Source: Selaginella tamariscina (taxonomy: Eukaryota; Streptophyta; Lycopodiopsida; Selaginellales; Selaginellaceae). From it: 64,000 nt of DNA. The stretch is taken from NCBI GenBank assembly GCA_003024785.1, contig PUQB01000428.1, positions 62,001-126,000 of the forward strand, read 5' to 3'. How positions within the stretch are numbered: the first letter of the stretch is position 1; every line of letters starts with the position of its first letter. Both the position numbers and the translations under genes were made by a program. Shown piece by piece: positions 1 to 12,477 of this stretch. The notes below the pieces were generated by a model that saw only the letters and a program-made list of their open reading frames with translations, was not told the origin of the DNA and searched no databases.

Positions 1-16
1 TTCGCAGCACACTCAG

Positions 17-243
17 CAGTCAAACCCTTCAGCATAACCTTCGTTAATGCAGCCGGAAATATATAATTACTATGCCGGAAATATGTACTAAATAAAATTA
101 AGGGACGCTAAGGGTATTTCCGGCATAAATAAAATTAAGGGACGCTAAGGGAGGAGGGGAGGGTCATTTAACTTACCTTCCGGCATTATTTATTACATTA
201 TTTCCGGCTGCATTAGTTAAGGCCATGCTTAAGGGTTTAACTG
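17..243. repeat. small fold-back (MITE-like) element
   Basis: Positions 17-60 and 199-243 are near-perfect reverse complements (about 44 bases, a few mismatches); both contain GCAGCCGGAAAT or its complement. The roughly 140-base middle carries further GCCGGAAATA copies in both orientations. There is no coding capacity. The shape fits a MITE or fold-back element; no clear target duplication was found and the family is not recognised. Confidence 0.6.
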
Positions 244-1196
244 GTAAGTGTGGTGCAAAACGACCCTAATTATACAAGTTATAACCCACATTATTACAAT
301 AATGGGTATCCACACTGCATAGTAAACAGTAGTTATTTAATGCATGTACTCCAAGTAGTTTCTCCCATTTCATAAATATGGAAGTAATAGAAAACCAAAT
401 TGCATTGACCGAAAACGTAAATATTTAATGCATTTAATAAATATATCAAGGTAGTTCTAAAAAAAATTATGACATTTATAAAGTAAGATGTCACTGTACT
501 TGACCAGAATAAAGGTTATGGAAATAATTCATAAAAAATCAATTAATAACTCAATTAATGCATTAATGACTGTGTTTTTTTTCCCCCCTTTTATCATGAA
601 AAATATTATTATAAGTACATAAATTAGTGGAAAGCTATTGCAAAATTATGAAAATGAACAAGATACCAAATCAGATGTACAGTATTTTGTGTGTATGTGT
701 GTGCCATTGGAGAATGCCTAAGTACTTGTGAAGATATTTACCTACTTCGTGACTTTTCTTGCTTGTATTTTCATATCTTTATATACTGTTGTTCACAATT
801 GTTGTTGAACATCTACATACAAACACACACAGGGGAGTGCACACATACACTTCAGCGACACAGTATATATGTTAGTGATGGTTTATTTGTGTGCATCCGC
901 ATAACAGTAATAGAATCAATAATAGAATATATGGTACTACAGCTACACATACATGTCTACACACATTTAGTTATATAAGTATATATTTCTCACGTGTGCA
1001 TACGTAAGAGATATGCTATATACCAGGTATATGCTGTATATTTGCATAGTATAGACGAATATGCTTCTACACTCGTTTCAAAGTTAAATCAGGTATGTAT
1101 TGCTCACGTCTATATACATAAGAGAGACGTTTATACATTCGTATGTGTGCTATATACCAGGTATATGCTGTATAGTTTATAGAAAGGATCAAAAAA

Positions 1197-1622
1197 TAGA
1201 GTTTAGTTACTATTTATAGAGAATCTAAAATATCAATTATATCTAAATAGAGAAATTATACTGAGTATTTCAATATATAATGATTATTTTGAATTATAAA
1301 GTTCCACTTCCAAATCTTTAAATTCTACACACATCAAAAAAATCGTATGTACATCATACTCAATACATTAATATCAATACTGTTTACAAATATTTGCTAT
1401 TTAATTTTTTAAATTTTATTTTAATAAACCTGCCGGAATCGAATCAGCGACCTAAGGATATCTGAGCTTATATTTTGATTAAATATTTATTAAAACAATT
1501 TGCACATGGAGAACTTGAATATAAATTTTATTTCTATTAACAGTAGAATTTAGTTACTATTTAGAAAATTTAAAATTTATATCAATTATATCTAAATAGA
1601 GAAATTTCTACTGAGTATTTAA
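1197..1622. repeat. pair of about 73-base direct repeats
   Basis: A block beginning with TTTAGTTACTATTTA and ending TACTGAGTATTT occurs at about 1202-1270 and again at about 1551-1622, 350 bases apart, with small indels. No function is suggested. Confidence 0.5.
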
Positions 1623-2528
1623 AAACACTTTTATATATAATGGTTGAAGCAATTTAAAACACCTTATAATTGTTGACTTTTAATTAATATTGAAGACTTA
1701 CTAATACTTACTACATTAATACAGATAATGTTGTGTATGCATTATGCACAATTCAGTATGAACACAGAGATGCAACTGCACACAAACACGCACCCGCACC
1801 CGCACACATAGAGACATGTCATATACAAATATTCACATTCATCGTATCTTCAATAAATAAGATGTAGACTAATCCATGTGTATATCGTACTACATACATA
1901 TAAAGATTAAAATAATAGAGATAATTTGTTTTAGTTTTGAATCTTAACTGTTAATTAAAATTTAGGTTTTAAATTTGTTTCACATTTCTTGTTTTAACGA
2001 TCACTGTTTTCCAAACTTTAATATAAACTGTTGCACACGCGCGTGCACACACACTTACTACAGTATATTTTAAGGATATGTCTTAATTATATAAATTATA
2101 TTATATATATGTGTGAGCATATTTGTTTATTTAAATTATGTGTTAAAGTTGTCTCACTCACTATTTGAAATTCTATATATTTGTATACTTTATTATTATA
2201 TGTACATTATATATAACATGTGTTTAAAAACATTTGAACTAAGCTATGTCTCTGTGCCATTGAAGGAAGATATATCTTTATATATGCTTTATCATTAATA
2301 TTGGGGCTTTTAATTTAAACATAAGATATTAAAAAATATCTAATTATTTATAACCAAAATTTAAGGCTAAAATAAAATTGAAATCATTCAATTAAGATAT
2401 AATTTTAAAATATATGTAAAGACTGTCTCTCACGACGTACTAAAAGGGTGAAATAATCTAATATTTGATTTTAATAATTTTAAGTCTTTTTATTTTTCAT
2501 AGTTTTATTCAATTTTCGTAAATTTTCT

Positions 2529-2735
2529 TAATAGTTCGTAAAGGTTTAAATTTAAACGAAAGGTTTAAACGAAAATTGTGTGCAAGCTGGTTTCATTATT
2601 TCATAGTTTTCGTTTAAACCAACCTACTCACATTTCCGTAATAGTTCGTAAAGGTTTAAATTTAAACGAAAATTTTCAAATTCAAATTTCTATTTAAACC
2701 TTTCGTTTGAAATTTTCGTTCAAATTTTCATGGTT
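2529..2735. repeat. palindromic GGTTTAAATTTAAACGAAA repeat cluster
   Basis: The motif TTCGTAAAGGTTTAAATTT continuing into AAACGAAA occurs at about 2534-2561 and 2643-2672. Inverted partial copies (TTTCGTTTAAACC and AACCTTTCGTTTGAA) lie between and after. The core GGTTTAAATTTAAAC is nearly self-complementary. Confidence 0.5.
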
Positions 2736-3829
2736 TTAATTAGACATAAAGTTTTGAATTTATTAATAGTGAATATTCTCTTATAAATTATATTAAGATG
2801 CTATTGAATGGACTGATTTAAGTAAAATTTAAAAGCATTTTAATTAAAAACATGATTTCATCATTCGTCTACGTGGGTGCGTAGCTTTATTAGATGTTAC
2901 AATTAAAATGTTAATATAAAATATATTGAATTAATATTGTTATTCATAAATATATATAAATATATACACATAGACGTTTGGCATTGTTTTTAGCATACTA
3001 TTGTTCAAATATTGCAGTCATATATATGTCTAAACATTATATCTAACAAATATATCCATATGTGAGTGCGTGTGTAAGCGTATGCTAGCACTAGCTGAAT
3101 TTTAAGTGCAAATACGACGAACTTTTATAAAACGCATACTTATACCATCATCTCACTGTGCTACCTTTTATTATATGTTGGAGATTGAAATATATAATCA
3201 AGCACTGAAAAATTATTGTAAAGTATACTACACTAATCTAACAACATAAATTAATGTTAATATGTTAAAATAATTAGCACTAGACTACATTATATTGTTG
3301 TTATTTATAACATATATTTAGTTAACATAATTTCGTAACATAAAGTAAATAAGTACAAATGTGTTACAAATTAGTGCTTTTACATTATTACAACATGAAA
3401 TAAATGGCTAAATCAGTTTTATACGATGTTTATATAATGTTTATCATCTTTTTTAATATAAATTTAAACTAATTTGTTAAAATCATTAATGATTGAGCTC
3501 AAAACATAATGAGTTATATAATAATACTAAATAAATAAATTGAGCATTAGTTTAAATTTTTTTATTAAACTTTTTACATTTTGTTTGCACAATAAAGAAA
3601 AATTGTTGATCTTCAATTTTAATTTAATAAAAAAACATAATCCTAGCGTAATACTAATTCTTATTTCTTCATCTTATTATATCCTATTCACATACTTAAA
3701 CTTAAAAGTTTATAGTTTAAAATTAATAACACATTTTTGAGACTTATATTCTATTTAAATTACCATGGTTTGTTTTTTGTTATAATATATTTATTTCCAT
3801 TTTCTTTCACGTTCCATACATCTATTGTA

Positions 3830-4745
3830 ATTCTATATAATATTTTAAATTATTTTGACATTCGTTGATACATGTAATAGTCTTTTACCTTTTTAAACAT
3901 TAGTCTTATTTTCAAACTTTTTCTTTATCTATAAATAGAGTCATTATAACATGTTTAAAACTTGTATTAATATATATATATATATATATTATATATATAA
4001 TTATATAATATTATATTATATATATATATATTATATTATATATATATATCATTAATGCGAATAAACATATATGATATACATTAGTATTATATGTTTGAGA
4101 TTCTTATATACATATAATATTTAAAATACTAAAGCAAGATCACTTGGTCCCGTATTTACTTTTTATCATTTTTATAAATATAAGTGTCGGATATGTATAA
4201 TTACATTGTTTTTATTTTTGTAACATTCTTGTGAACATATTAAATTATTTTCTAAAAACATAATATTAACAATTAAATTATTATAATATAATAGTATATC
4301 TTAACACATACATAAGATATATATTCATGTAAATTATTTATACATAAAAGTAAATAGATATATGATAAATACTTATATTCATATATTTATTTTTGATATA
4401 TATGTATTTCTGTACAAAAATATAAATCATCTAGAACTTTAAATAAATAAAAATGCAAATGTAATAATAACAGTTGATTTTCAATAAATAAAAAAGTAAA
4501 ACCATTTGGTAAAGTTGCAAATTTTAAGTAAGGTGTAAATATTTAAAGATAACATGAAAGTATGTTTTTATGAAAACCAAATACATATGTATACATAATA
4601 AATAAATGAAAATAATTAATATAACATTTTTTTTACATGGACAATATTATGATTTATTAAAGTGAAAGCCCAAGTAATAAAGAACTACATTTTTGTAAAA
4701 TGAAAATAATGAATATAAAGGTTACATCATTTAATGATTAATAAT
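3830..4745 (+). repeat. left arm of a large inverted repeat
   Basis: This block matches the reverse complement of about 7655-8470 over most of its length, with indels and a different (AT)n tract. Shared landmarks are AAAGCAAGATCACTTG at 4130 against CAAGTGATCTTGCTTT at 8238, the TTAACACATACATAAGATAT stretch at 4302, and the ATAAATTAATATAA segment near 4610. It is non-coding. The arms are some 2.9 kb apart and enclose a solo LTR. Confidence 0.65.
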
Positions 4746-4996
4746 CGATGCAAAATTAAATGTTTCCATCCAGCTTTGTCACAAAATGAGGTTCACATAC
4801 CTAAGAACTTTTAGACTTCTAAATAAACACTTCTTTAACATCCTTAATATTTACCTACAAGATTTTGAGTTCCTTTGGTAACCGACGCCCAAAAAGTACC
4901 TTGATTGAACTTTGAGTAAGTTCATACCACTAAGGTTGGCGCACTTATCTTTACCTAATTAAACTCTTCGATCACATGTGACCACACGAAGCTAGC

Positions 4997-5369
4997 TATC
5001 ACGACCTTGTGCAAAGGGTGAGAACAAGGGTGGAACCTTTGAGCTGAAAGGAGGAGATTATATTTAAGAAAAAAATGAATACAAAAATGAAACACAAGGT
5101 CGAAGACTGGTGTTGAATAATTCTGAGAAACCTGAAACTGGAACCTTGTTTATATATCTGAGGTCCTGAGGATTGTGTGGTCCACAACTGATCTAGAATG
5201 TGTGGTCCACAACTGGTTTGGAACATGTGTATGAATATACGCCTTGCTGTTGATGGTGTAATTCAGTATCCAGAATCATACGGACAGTTAGTTAACACAT
5301 ATGTGTGTTAGTGGAAAGGTCTCGGGTTTAAGTCCTATGAAAGGTAAAAAATAAATCATGATCCTTACA
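4997..5369 (-). repeat. solo LTR of the gypsy-3 family
   Basis: The sequence runs collinearly with the LTRs of the element at 40.6-46.4 kb. It shares CACGACCTTGTGCAAAGGG, the GAGGTCCTGAGGATTGT segment, the ATACGCCTTGCTGTTGATGG segment and the terminal GGTCTCGGGTTTAAGTCCTA. No internal region adjoins it, so it is a solo LTR left by LTR-LTR recombination. Flanks CTAGC and CTAGA suggest a decayed 5-base target duplication. Orientation is given as that of the minus-strand full element. Confidence 0.8.
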
Positions 5370-7654
5370 CTAGATGCCAACCCACATTGACACTCATGCA
5401 TTTTTTATGCCCTTGCATGCTACCTACTAGGGCATGCCTTGGGTGTTGTATCGTGTGTTATCTAACTTAGTATCACATCTTCATGTGACACTATTTGTGA
5501 TACTCCTTGAGCTGATCAACAATTATATCATGGCGATCATTTGAGAGATTCAAAGAGGGAATGTAAGAGAATGAAGAAAAGATAGTAGGAAGTAAAAGTG
5601 AAATAAAAATGATTAAGCATAGATAGAAGTAGACAGATGAAGTAGAATATAAGTAAAAGGAATGAAAAAATGATGGAGGAAAGTAAAACAAGAGGGAGAC
5701 TTTTCAAAGTCATGCTTAACATGATTGTGAGTCAACTAATCCACACCAAGAATAAGGTCAAAAGTTTAAATTGGCACTACCCACAAAGATTGAAGCTCAA
5801 ACTCACGACCGTTAAATGCCTATGTCAGTCTTATCTTATGAACAAACATAAATGTGTTAATTGCCATAAATAATGAAAATTGGCTCTACCGTATGGAGCA
5901 ATATACTAAGGAATAGAAAACAAACTCGAGCATGTATCAATTAACATTAAAAGAAAAACATAACGTGTCGTGTTATTAAATTGAGCTTGAAAATTAAAAA
6001 CAAGATGAAGCTAGAATTTGGTGCCGAGTGAATCCCTTGATGATACTCCCAGAAAGACGGAGGGGTCATCAACTTATTCACATAAGGACCCTCTTTTACT
6101 CGTGCAATTCTTTGTTTCTTAGAAGATTCATTACATAAAGACCTTTCACTATAGTGGTGCTAAGGCCTCCACCTCAGAAATGAAGAACTCAAATCAGGGA
6201 AACATTAACAGTGCCAATACGTGTGTCCAACCTCATCACACGCCCAACAAGGAACATCCCAACACGAGGTGGAACTAAATCATACGAAGCAAGAGGCGAT
6301 GTCTTATATCATTGTGCCAGTTGCAGAGCATCATCAAGGGTCACTAAAACTAGTGTATGCACAAGCCCCATAAAGTCTTGACAACGTGTTGGCCTTAACA
6401 TGCTTAACTTGATCCGTTTTGACATGTTAGGCTCTGCATGAAGCAAAAGGCTATGAGCCATCAATGACTCAGACGACTCTTGATGAATATGGTACAATTA
6501 TTAAAAATCATCATCACAGTCGTCAACATGCCCAAATGTGTGCTTGAAGACTGTTAAAAGAGTATTCCAATCCCATGAATTGTTATGTTTAGACCATTGT
6601 ACCATTACAATACCATCCCTTAAAAATAAGTAGAAAACTTGTGTAAATATCAAGCATCAGATATGTGGTGACCACTGTGAAGTGATCAAATCAATAATAT
6701 ATATCATCCCTAAGATTTCCACAAAAGAAATTCAACCACACTCAAGGATTTGTAATAGGATTATGAAGAATAGCACTATGTCATCATCAACTAAGTTTGA
6801 TTATTTAGTTGCACCCGTATAACATTGAACAATTGCATAAGTAGTTACTCTATAGATAAAGGATTCACTCATGAATGAAAATAAAAGAAGAGAAATCTAC
6901 AAGAACAAACAGATTTAAATAATAGAAAAGTTAAATATGAAAAGACAAAGAAGAAAAGACATAAATTTAAATGCTTTGTAGAGACAATTAGAGATGCCCT
7001 CATCTTCACTAATGTGAAAGCTCATAATATAGAAATTTGCATATTGTATTAAGCCAAAACTTTAATTTATATACATGCGCGAGTGGTCCAAATTGATGGT
7101 TATCAAAATCTCAATACGCTAATAAAAGTATATAGTATTATAGTTGTACACATGAACCTTACAATTGTAAATATAATAAAATATAAATTAATCATTAAGT
7201 TTCTTGAAATTTTTAAACTATTTTTACTTCAATAACTAAATAAACTAAATATCCAAAAACACATATATATATTTTAATTTATATTTTATTGTATTTAGTT
7301 TCAAATGCAATCAATTAAACATATATATTACGATATAATATATTATTTTTAAAAATATGTTTTTAAAAAAAATTTGCCTTATAAGATTTTTATTGTTTAA
7401 CAATTAGCTTTATTTTATTTCATTTTAATTATTATAAGTTAAATAATATAATTTTTATTAAATATTATTATGTAAAAATTAAAATACAAGGATTAAAGTT
7501 TTCAAAGATATAAATGTAAGTTTAAAATTTTAGAAATGTATATGTAAATATCATAAATTCAATGATATATGTGTAATTTTTTTCATATTTAACTGATATA
7601 TATATATATATTATATATATATATATATATATATTAATAAGTTGCATCCTGGGT
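5370..7654. other. intergenic DNA, no recognisable gene
   Basis: Less AT-rich from 5.4 to 6.6 kb than around it, which may mark an old decayed mobile element, but no protein family motif can be read. From 6.9 kb it becomes strongly AT-rich, with an (AT)n tract at 7598-7635. Confidence 0.5.
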
Positions 7655-7816
7655 GGAGTGGCTTAAAAAGATGATTTTAATAAATATTCTACACTTTATT
7701 TTATATTCATTTTGCATAATTTAGTTGTTGTTACTCTTTATTACTTAGGTTTTTTACTTTATTAATAATCATAACATTGTTTATGTAAAAGAATATTATA
7801 TTAATTTATCCTTATT

Positions 7817-7855
<39 letters not shown>

Positions 7856-8470
7856 TTGAATTTTCATAATAATACTCTCATGTTGTCTTAAATATCTTAC
7901 ACTCGACTTAAAGTTTACAATTTCATTAGATAGTTTTACCTTTTGATTTACATAGAAAATCTCAACATTATTGTTACACTTGCACTTTTATTTATTTAAA
8001 TGTGCCCCACTGTTTGTAATTATGTACATAAATACATATATATTAAAAATAAATACACTAATATAAGTATTTATCATATATCTCTTTGCTTTTATCTATA
8101 AATAACTATATGAATATATATCTTATGTATGTGTTAAGATATACTATTATATTATAATAATTTAATTGTTAATAATTTCTTAAGAAAATAATTAATATGT
8201 TCATGAGAATGTTACAAAAATAAAACTAATATGGGACAAGTGATCTTGCTTTAGTGTTTTATAATATGTATATAAAAAATCTCATATATATGTGTGTGTG
8301 TGTGTGTGATTAATAAAGTATATATTAATAACAAGTTTTAAATATGTTATGACCATTTATAAATTAAAAAAAACATTTAAAAGTTTAAATAAGACAGTAA
8401 GACTGATGTTTAAGAAGTTAAAATACTACTAATGTGCAAAAGAATGTAATAAATAATTTAAAGTATTATA
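7655..8470 (-). repeat. right arm of a large inverted repeat
   Basis: Reverse-complement partner of 3830-4745. It contains (AT)n and (TG)n tracts at about 7818-7850 and 8290-8310. It could be two opposed copies of one non-autonomous repeat or the arms of a large fold-back element. Confidence 0.65.
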
Positions 8471-8750
8471 CAATAAATGCATTTAACACATTAATTAATT
8501 CATTGTGTAAAACTTATATACCATTTATTTTATTCGTTAGTTAAATAATGGCACAGAGTTCAATATGTGAGTGTGTGTTACTTACACACACACACAAACA
8601 CACACACAATATATATATATATAGAACTACATATATCATGGGCTAATAAAAGTACATGTATAACTATCCAAAATTATGCTGATAAGTAAAAACCAGTTTT
8701 CCATTTTAATTATATCATGACCAGTGACACTTCAAAAACTTTATCAAATT
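8471..8750. other. AT-rich spacer with CA/AT microsatellite
   Basis: It holds a (CA)n tract followed by (TA)n at about 8585-8622. It contains the probable 3' flank of the CLPT gene. No gene is seen. Confidence 0.5.
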
Positions 8751-9936
8751 TCAATTCTGTTTGTTTCCTGCTTTCATCTGCATATACTATTAGTCTGTAT
8801 ACATTATGTACATAATATTATATTTTACCGAATACAAATATTAATAAATATGACTTACCGCTGATAAGATCTCTTCTGCTTTTTTGTCATCAAAACCCAA
8901 GGTTGCAAGTATTCTTTGCCCTGCAGATTTTTTTGCTCCCAGATCCCCATAGCAGTAAGCATGGTTGATATTTCACCTTCCTCCTGCACCAATGTGTGTG
9001 TGTGTGCGTGCGTGCGTGTGCGTGTGTGTGTAAGAGAGAGAGAACAGAATGACATGGCAAGAATATATATGTTTTACCCAGTTTTTGTTGCTCATCAACA
9101 GCCCAGTCAAGTGCTTTCTGTGCGGGTTCTGTCAAGGGTGGATGTTCAGGGCTGAAGAAATACATATCTGCTTTCCCAAGCACGTTAACAGCTTCATTTC
9201 TAACTTTAAACAGCGTAATCCCATTTGCTCGCAGGTATAACGATGCCTTGCTCGTCCCTGTATTATAGTATACACAATTGCGTGTCGTGAGTGTGGTGTG
9301 AGGTATGTCGTATGTACTTACGTACATATTTATATATATATTTTCAACACACACAACCGTGTCCATGTGAACGATGTACATAAGTGTGACCATGTAAAAC
9401 CCAGACAGATATAAACAGATATATATGTTCATATATACTAGATGTGTGCATCTTTTTGTACACACACACAACACATATAGGTACCTTCTGTGAGAATTCC
9501 CATGACTAGAGACTCAGTCCCCGTTGTGGGATACTTCATCTTACGAGCTTCTAATTCAGCCATACTGAACGACTTAATCGCCCTTGCACTCCATCTACAC
9601 ATATATACATATAGTATATATCTATAAATATTAAGTTGGATAAACTCACTTTGCTTGTTTATCTTTTTCCAAAGTTGCATCCGGTTTCCTGTAACAAAGA
9701 ACTCCGACCTTATTACACACACACACACACAGACACGGAAGAAATACGAACCCTGTAGGGAGAACCATACAAACAGCGCTATTCCGGAGCTTAATCTTCT
9801 TATTAAGCTGCATTTTGAGTCCTAATCCCTGCATTCTGCTAAACATTACACTGGCGCCATCTCCAAAATACGCCAGGGAAGAAGAAGATGATCGAACTGC
9901 GCAATATGAAGGAACCCAACACGAGCACTGAGCCAT
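8751..9936 (-). CDS. CLPT: plastid Clp protease accessory subunit CLPT (ClpT1/2-like)
   Basis: CLPT proteins resemble the N-terminal domain of ClpC and attach to the core rings of the plastid Clp protease. Six exons can be read: 9936-9752, 9688-9650, 9594-9485, 9257-9078, 8976-8859 and 8777-8751, all with GT-AG borders and matching phases. The first about 60 residues are Ser- and basic-rich, like a transit peptide. The Clp-N-like region follows, with WSARAIKSF, ELEARKMKYP, GTES and the family signature GKADMYFFSPEHPPLTEPAQ, then a GIW block. In exon 5 the run of seven T (8928-8934; A on the coding strand) is one base short: before it the frame reads GIWEQK, after it the next frame reads RILATLGFDDKKAEEIL. 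This is either a sequencing slip or a recent frameshift. The exon 5 acceptor must be the AG just before 8976 for the phase to fit. The last exon (MKAGNKQN, stop) is the least certain. Confidence 0.88.
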
Positions 9937-10003
9937 AGCCAGATTGCTCTGTTTAGGGCTCTGTATTAGGGTTGTATCATTTTCCTAGGGTTCATCGTCT
10001 GGA
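9937..10003. promoter_or_regulatory. 67-base bidirectional promoter
   Basis: Only 67 bases separate the start codons of the CLPT gene (-) and the next gene (+). Within them are TTAGGGCT, TTAGGGTTG and CTAGGGTTC, which resemble the telo-box (AAACCCTA) common in promoters of plant housekeeping and organelle genes. Transcripts must start within this space or overlap. Confidence 0.6.
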
Positions 10004-10259
10004 ATGGCTGTGGGCGGCAGCAGGGCTCAGATCGTGCCCGGGAATACGCATCTGCTAGGATTGCGGCTCTCTCATCTCAAATCTTCCTGTCGCTCATCAT
10101 TCTGCAAATCCCGCTCTTCAGGTCTGTGCGTGGTGTGAGAAGTATGATGAGTGTTTCATCTTACATATGACGAGAGAGAGAGAGAGAAGTCCTTGGATGG
10201 GGAAGAGAGAGAGAGAAGTCCTTGGATGTATCACTGACATATGTTGTCATAGACACACT

Positions 10260-10298
<39 letters not shown>

Positions 10299-10617
10299 GA
10301 TATTGAACGGAAATGTATTGAAGTATTTAAGGGTGATTAAGGTTTAAAAGGTTGATGCTGTTCTGTTTTGGCAGAGTTCCATGCAGAGCGGGAGTTTGCA
10401 AGAGTCCATTAGAGTTAACTGCAGTGCAGTTAGCAAGTAGCAAAGCTGCTCCACCATGGGTAGTCAAAAGCATATTATTTCCAGGAGCCTGTGTTAAAGA
10501 CTTCGTTATGGACTTCTCACTCCCGAAATGGGACAACATTCTTACCAAATACAACTTGACCAACGTAGACTCACCCGTCAAAGAGGATCTTCTACGTCTA
10601 GAGGTTAGTTTTCAGTT

Positions 10618-10655
<38 letters not shown>

Positions 10656-10788
10656 GGTTTAGCATATACACAACTAGACTTTATTTGTAATATTCTTAGT
10701 ACATTACTATGTACCCTTGAGATAGGTGGAAAACAAAAGCTGCCATACGAGTGTTAGAAGATGTACATGGACATATTCACACACGTGT

Positions 10789-10819
<31 letters not shown>

Positions 10820-11133
10820 CCACCACTAATATAAATAATCAACAGGTGATTGCGGGAAGCTACTTTGCGGTTGCCGGGGCACTTGTAGGCGTGGTTAAGC
10901 AGGGAAGAATGAGCATATTCGGCATGCTTCTCATAACCTGGGGGTTAATGAAGGAAGGATTATTCGGCAGGAAGCTAGTGGAGTCTTCATCTTCAGTTCA
11001 GGCAAGTCCCCTTTTCATTCTTGCACTTGCACTCGCACTCCTCTCTGTGAGGTACGATTTCCAGAAGTTGCAAACCATTACCAGGCCTGCTGTTAATCCC
11101 TTAAAATCCTCTACTAAGTCTAAGCTTAAGTAA
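10004..11133 (+). CDS. unknown protein, probably plastid-targeted, two membrane segments
   Basis: Three exons fit: 10004-10121, 10377-10603 and 10846-11133, giving about 210 residues. The exon 2 acceptor is the second AG (10375-10376), which keeps the frame. The N-terminal 45 residues are rich in Ser, Arg and Leu with no acidic residue, typical of a chloroplast transit peptide. The middle is a soluble stretch with PPWVVKSILFPGA and DFVMDFSLPKW. The C-terminal exon has two hydrophobic segments, around VIAGSYFAVAGALVGVV with GMLLITWGLM, and PLFILALALALLSV, then a basic Lys-rich tail. I do not recognise the family. Its shared promoter with CLPT suggests co-expression with a plastid function. Introns contain (CA)n, (TG)n and (GA)n tracts. 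A different start or transit length is possible. Confidence 0.75.
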
Positions 11134-12477
11134 ACTGGCTTTACATATTTTATTATACTGATGTATTTTTAATCGAACTCTTATATAATTTTCATTTGTC
11201 TTCTTGTTATAAACTCTCTCTTTCTCTCTCTCTCTCACACACACACACACGTGTGTGTGTGTGTGTGTTTTATAAGATAATGCAAATTCTGGCCTATTAT
11301 GTTAGTAACCTCTTGATGTTATCTAAGATAGTAATCTTAACTTAAAGATCTGGTGACGCAGACGGTTTTATATATCAGAATTGTATTATAGAAAATATCC
11401 TATAGAATTTTTTATTTCTATTTTCTAAACTACAAGACTTTAATTTTTATGATCATAATAATAGTATAAATATAATAATATCAACAAGCTTAATTGAGAC
11501 GGAAGTGCCAACGTGTCTGTGTGTGCATGCATATTAGTCCTTATATTTTATGTATGTGAAATGTTGAATGTATTAACCATATTATAATTACTAAAAATTT
11601 GTAATGTTATAAAAAATCATCTCATTTATTTAAAGATAGAGCTGATTCTCTTCCTTGCAAGAAATGAAAATATATAATAAAGAATTATAATTTTCTAAGT
11701 TTAAACATGATTATATGTTATATATATGAATATGATTGTATAAACACGCAAATGTTATTTGCTTTACAGATTAAACTTTATCATTTAACTTTTTAATTAA
11801 CTTGCGAATGTATAATAACTATCAACGTCATTGTTATTTAATCCAGGTGTAAAATTGTTAATCTTTCACACACAGAATCAACTCACACGCACATACACGT
11901 GTGCGTGTGTGTAGACTCACCCAGTATATATCAATATTCATAACTTTATCTTTTTGCCATATATAATCTCTCTCGCTCTCTCGTATATATACAAACACAC
12001 ATGAAGATAACCTTTGTGTATTATATTGAATAATAGAAATTGTAGTTACCAAAATGAATGATTTTAGTGCTTGTACTTTTCCATGGGTTTTTATGATTTA
12101 ATTTTATAAATCAAATCAGAAAATCTTTATATTAACCACAGACAGCCGACGTGACCTTCCACGTTTTTAAATTGAACCAACCTTTTCTGTGTTTTATTAA
12201 TAATTAATAATAGGAATAATGTTAAAATCTAAATGAAACATCAATTTTTGTAATAATTTATATACACATTAATACTGTACATTAAGATAATCTTGTTTTA
12301 AATTGCTTTTTACTACAAACTCTAGATCAATGTTTCGTTGTTTGCCATATAGTAATGCTTATACTATATATACATACAGATACAAAATACCGACGGAATA
12401 TCCTCAGGTAAATTCAACAGTATATACGGTATATGACTACCTAATTAGGTCTTCATTTTCTAGGGTTCTTGGCGAGA
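11134..12477. other. intergenic DNA with microsatellites
   Basis: It holds a (TC)n(AC)n/(GT)n tract at 11215-11270 and AT-rich spacer; no gene is visible. Just before the KIN17 start (12460-12477) is TCTAGGGTTCTT, a telo-box-like promoter or leader element. Confidence 0.5.

Larger units (their letters stand above)
244..3829. other. AT-rich intergenic DNA
   Basis: I see no gene. Open frames here are short, full of low-complexity residues, and lack family motifs or splice structure. Local repeats include a direct duplication (about 1197-1270 and 1549-1622) and two copies of a palindromic motif at 2.53 and 2.64 kb. Confidence 0.6.

Noticed and set aside
691..1182. Two open frames rich in Ile, Tyr and Cys
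   Set aside because: Low-complexity TG/AT-rich DNA without splice structure or motifs.
9049..9240. Plus-strand frames opposite CLPT
   Set aside because: They are shadows of CLPT exon 4, whose minus-strand frame has a clear family signature.
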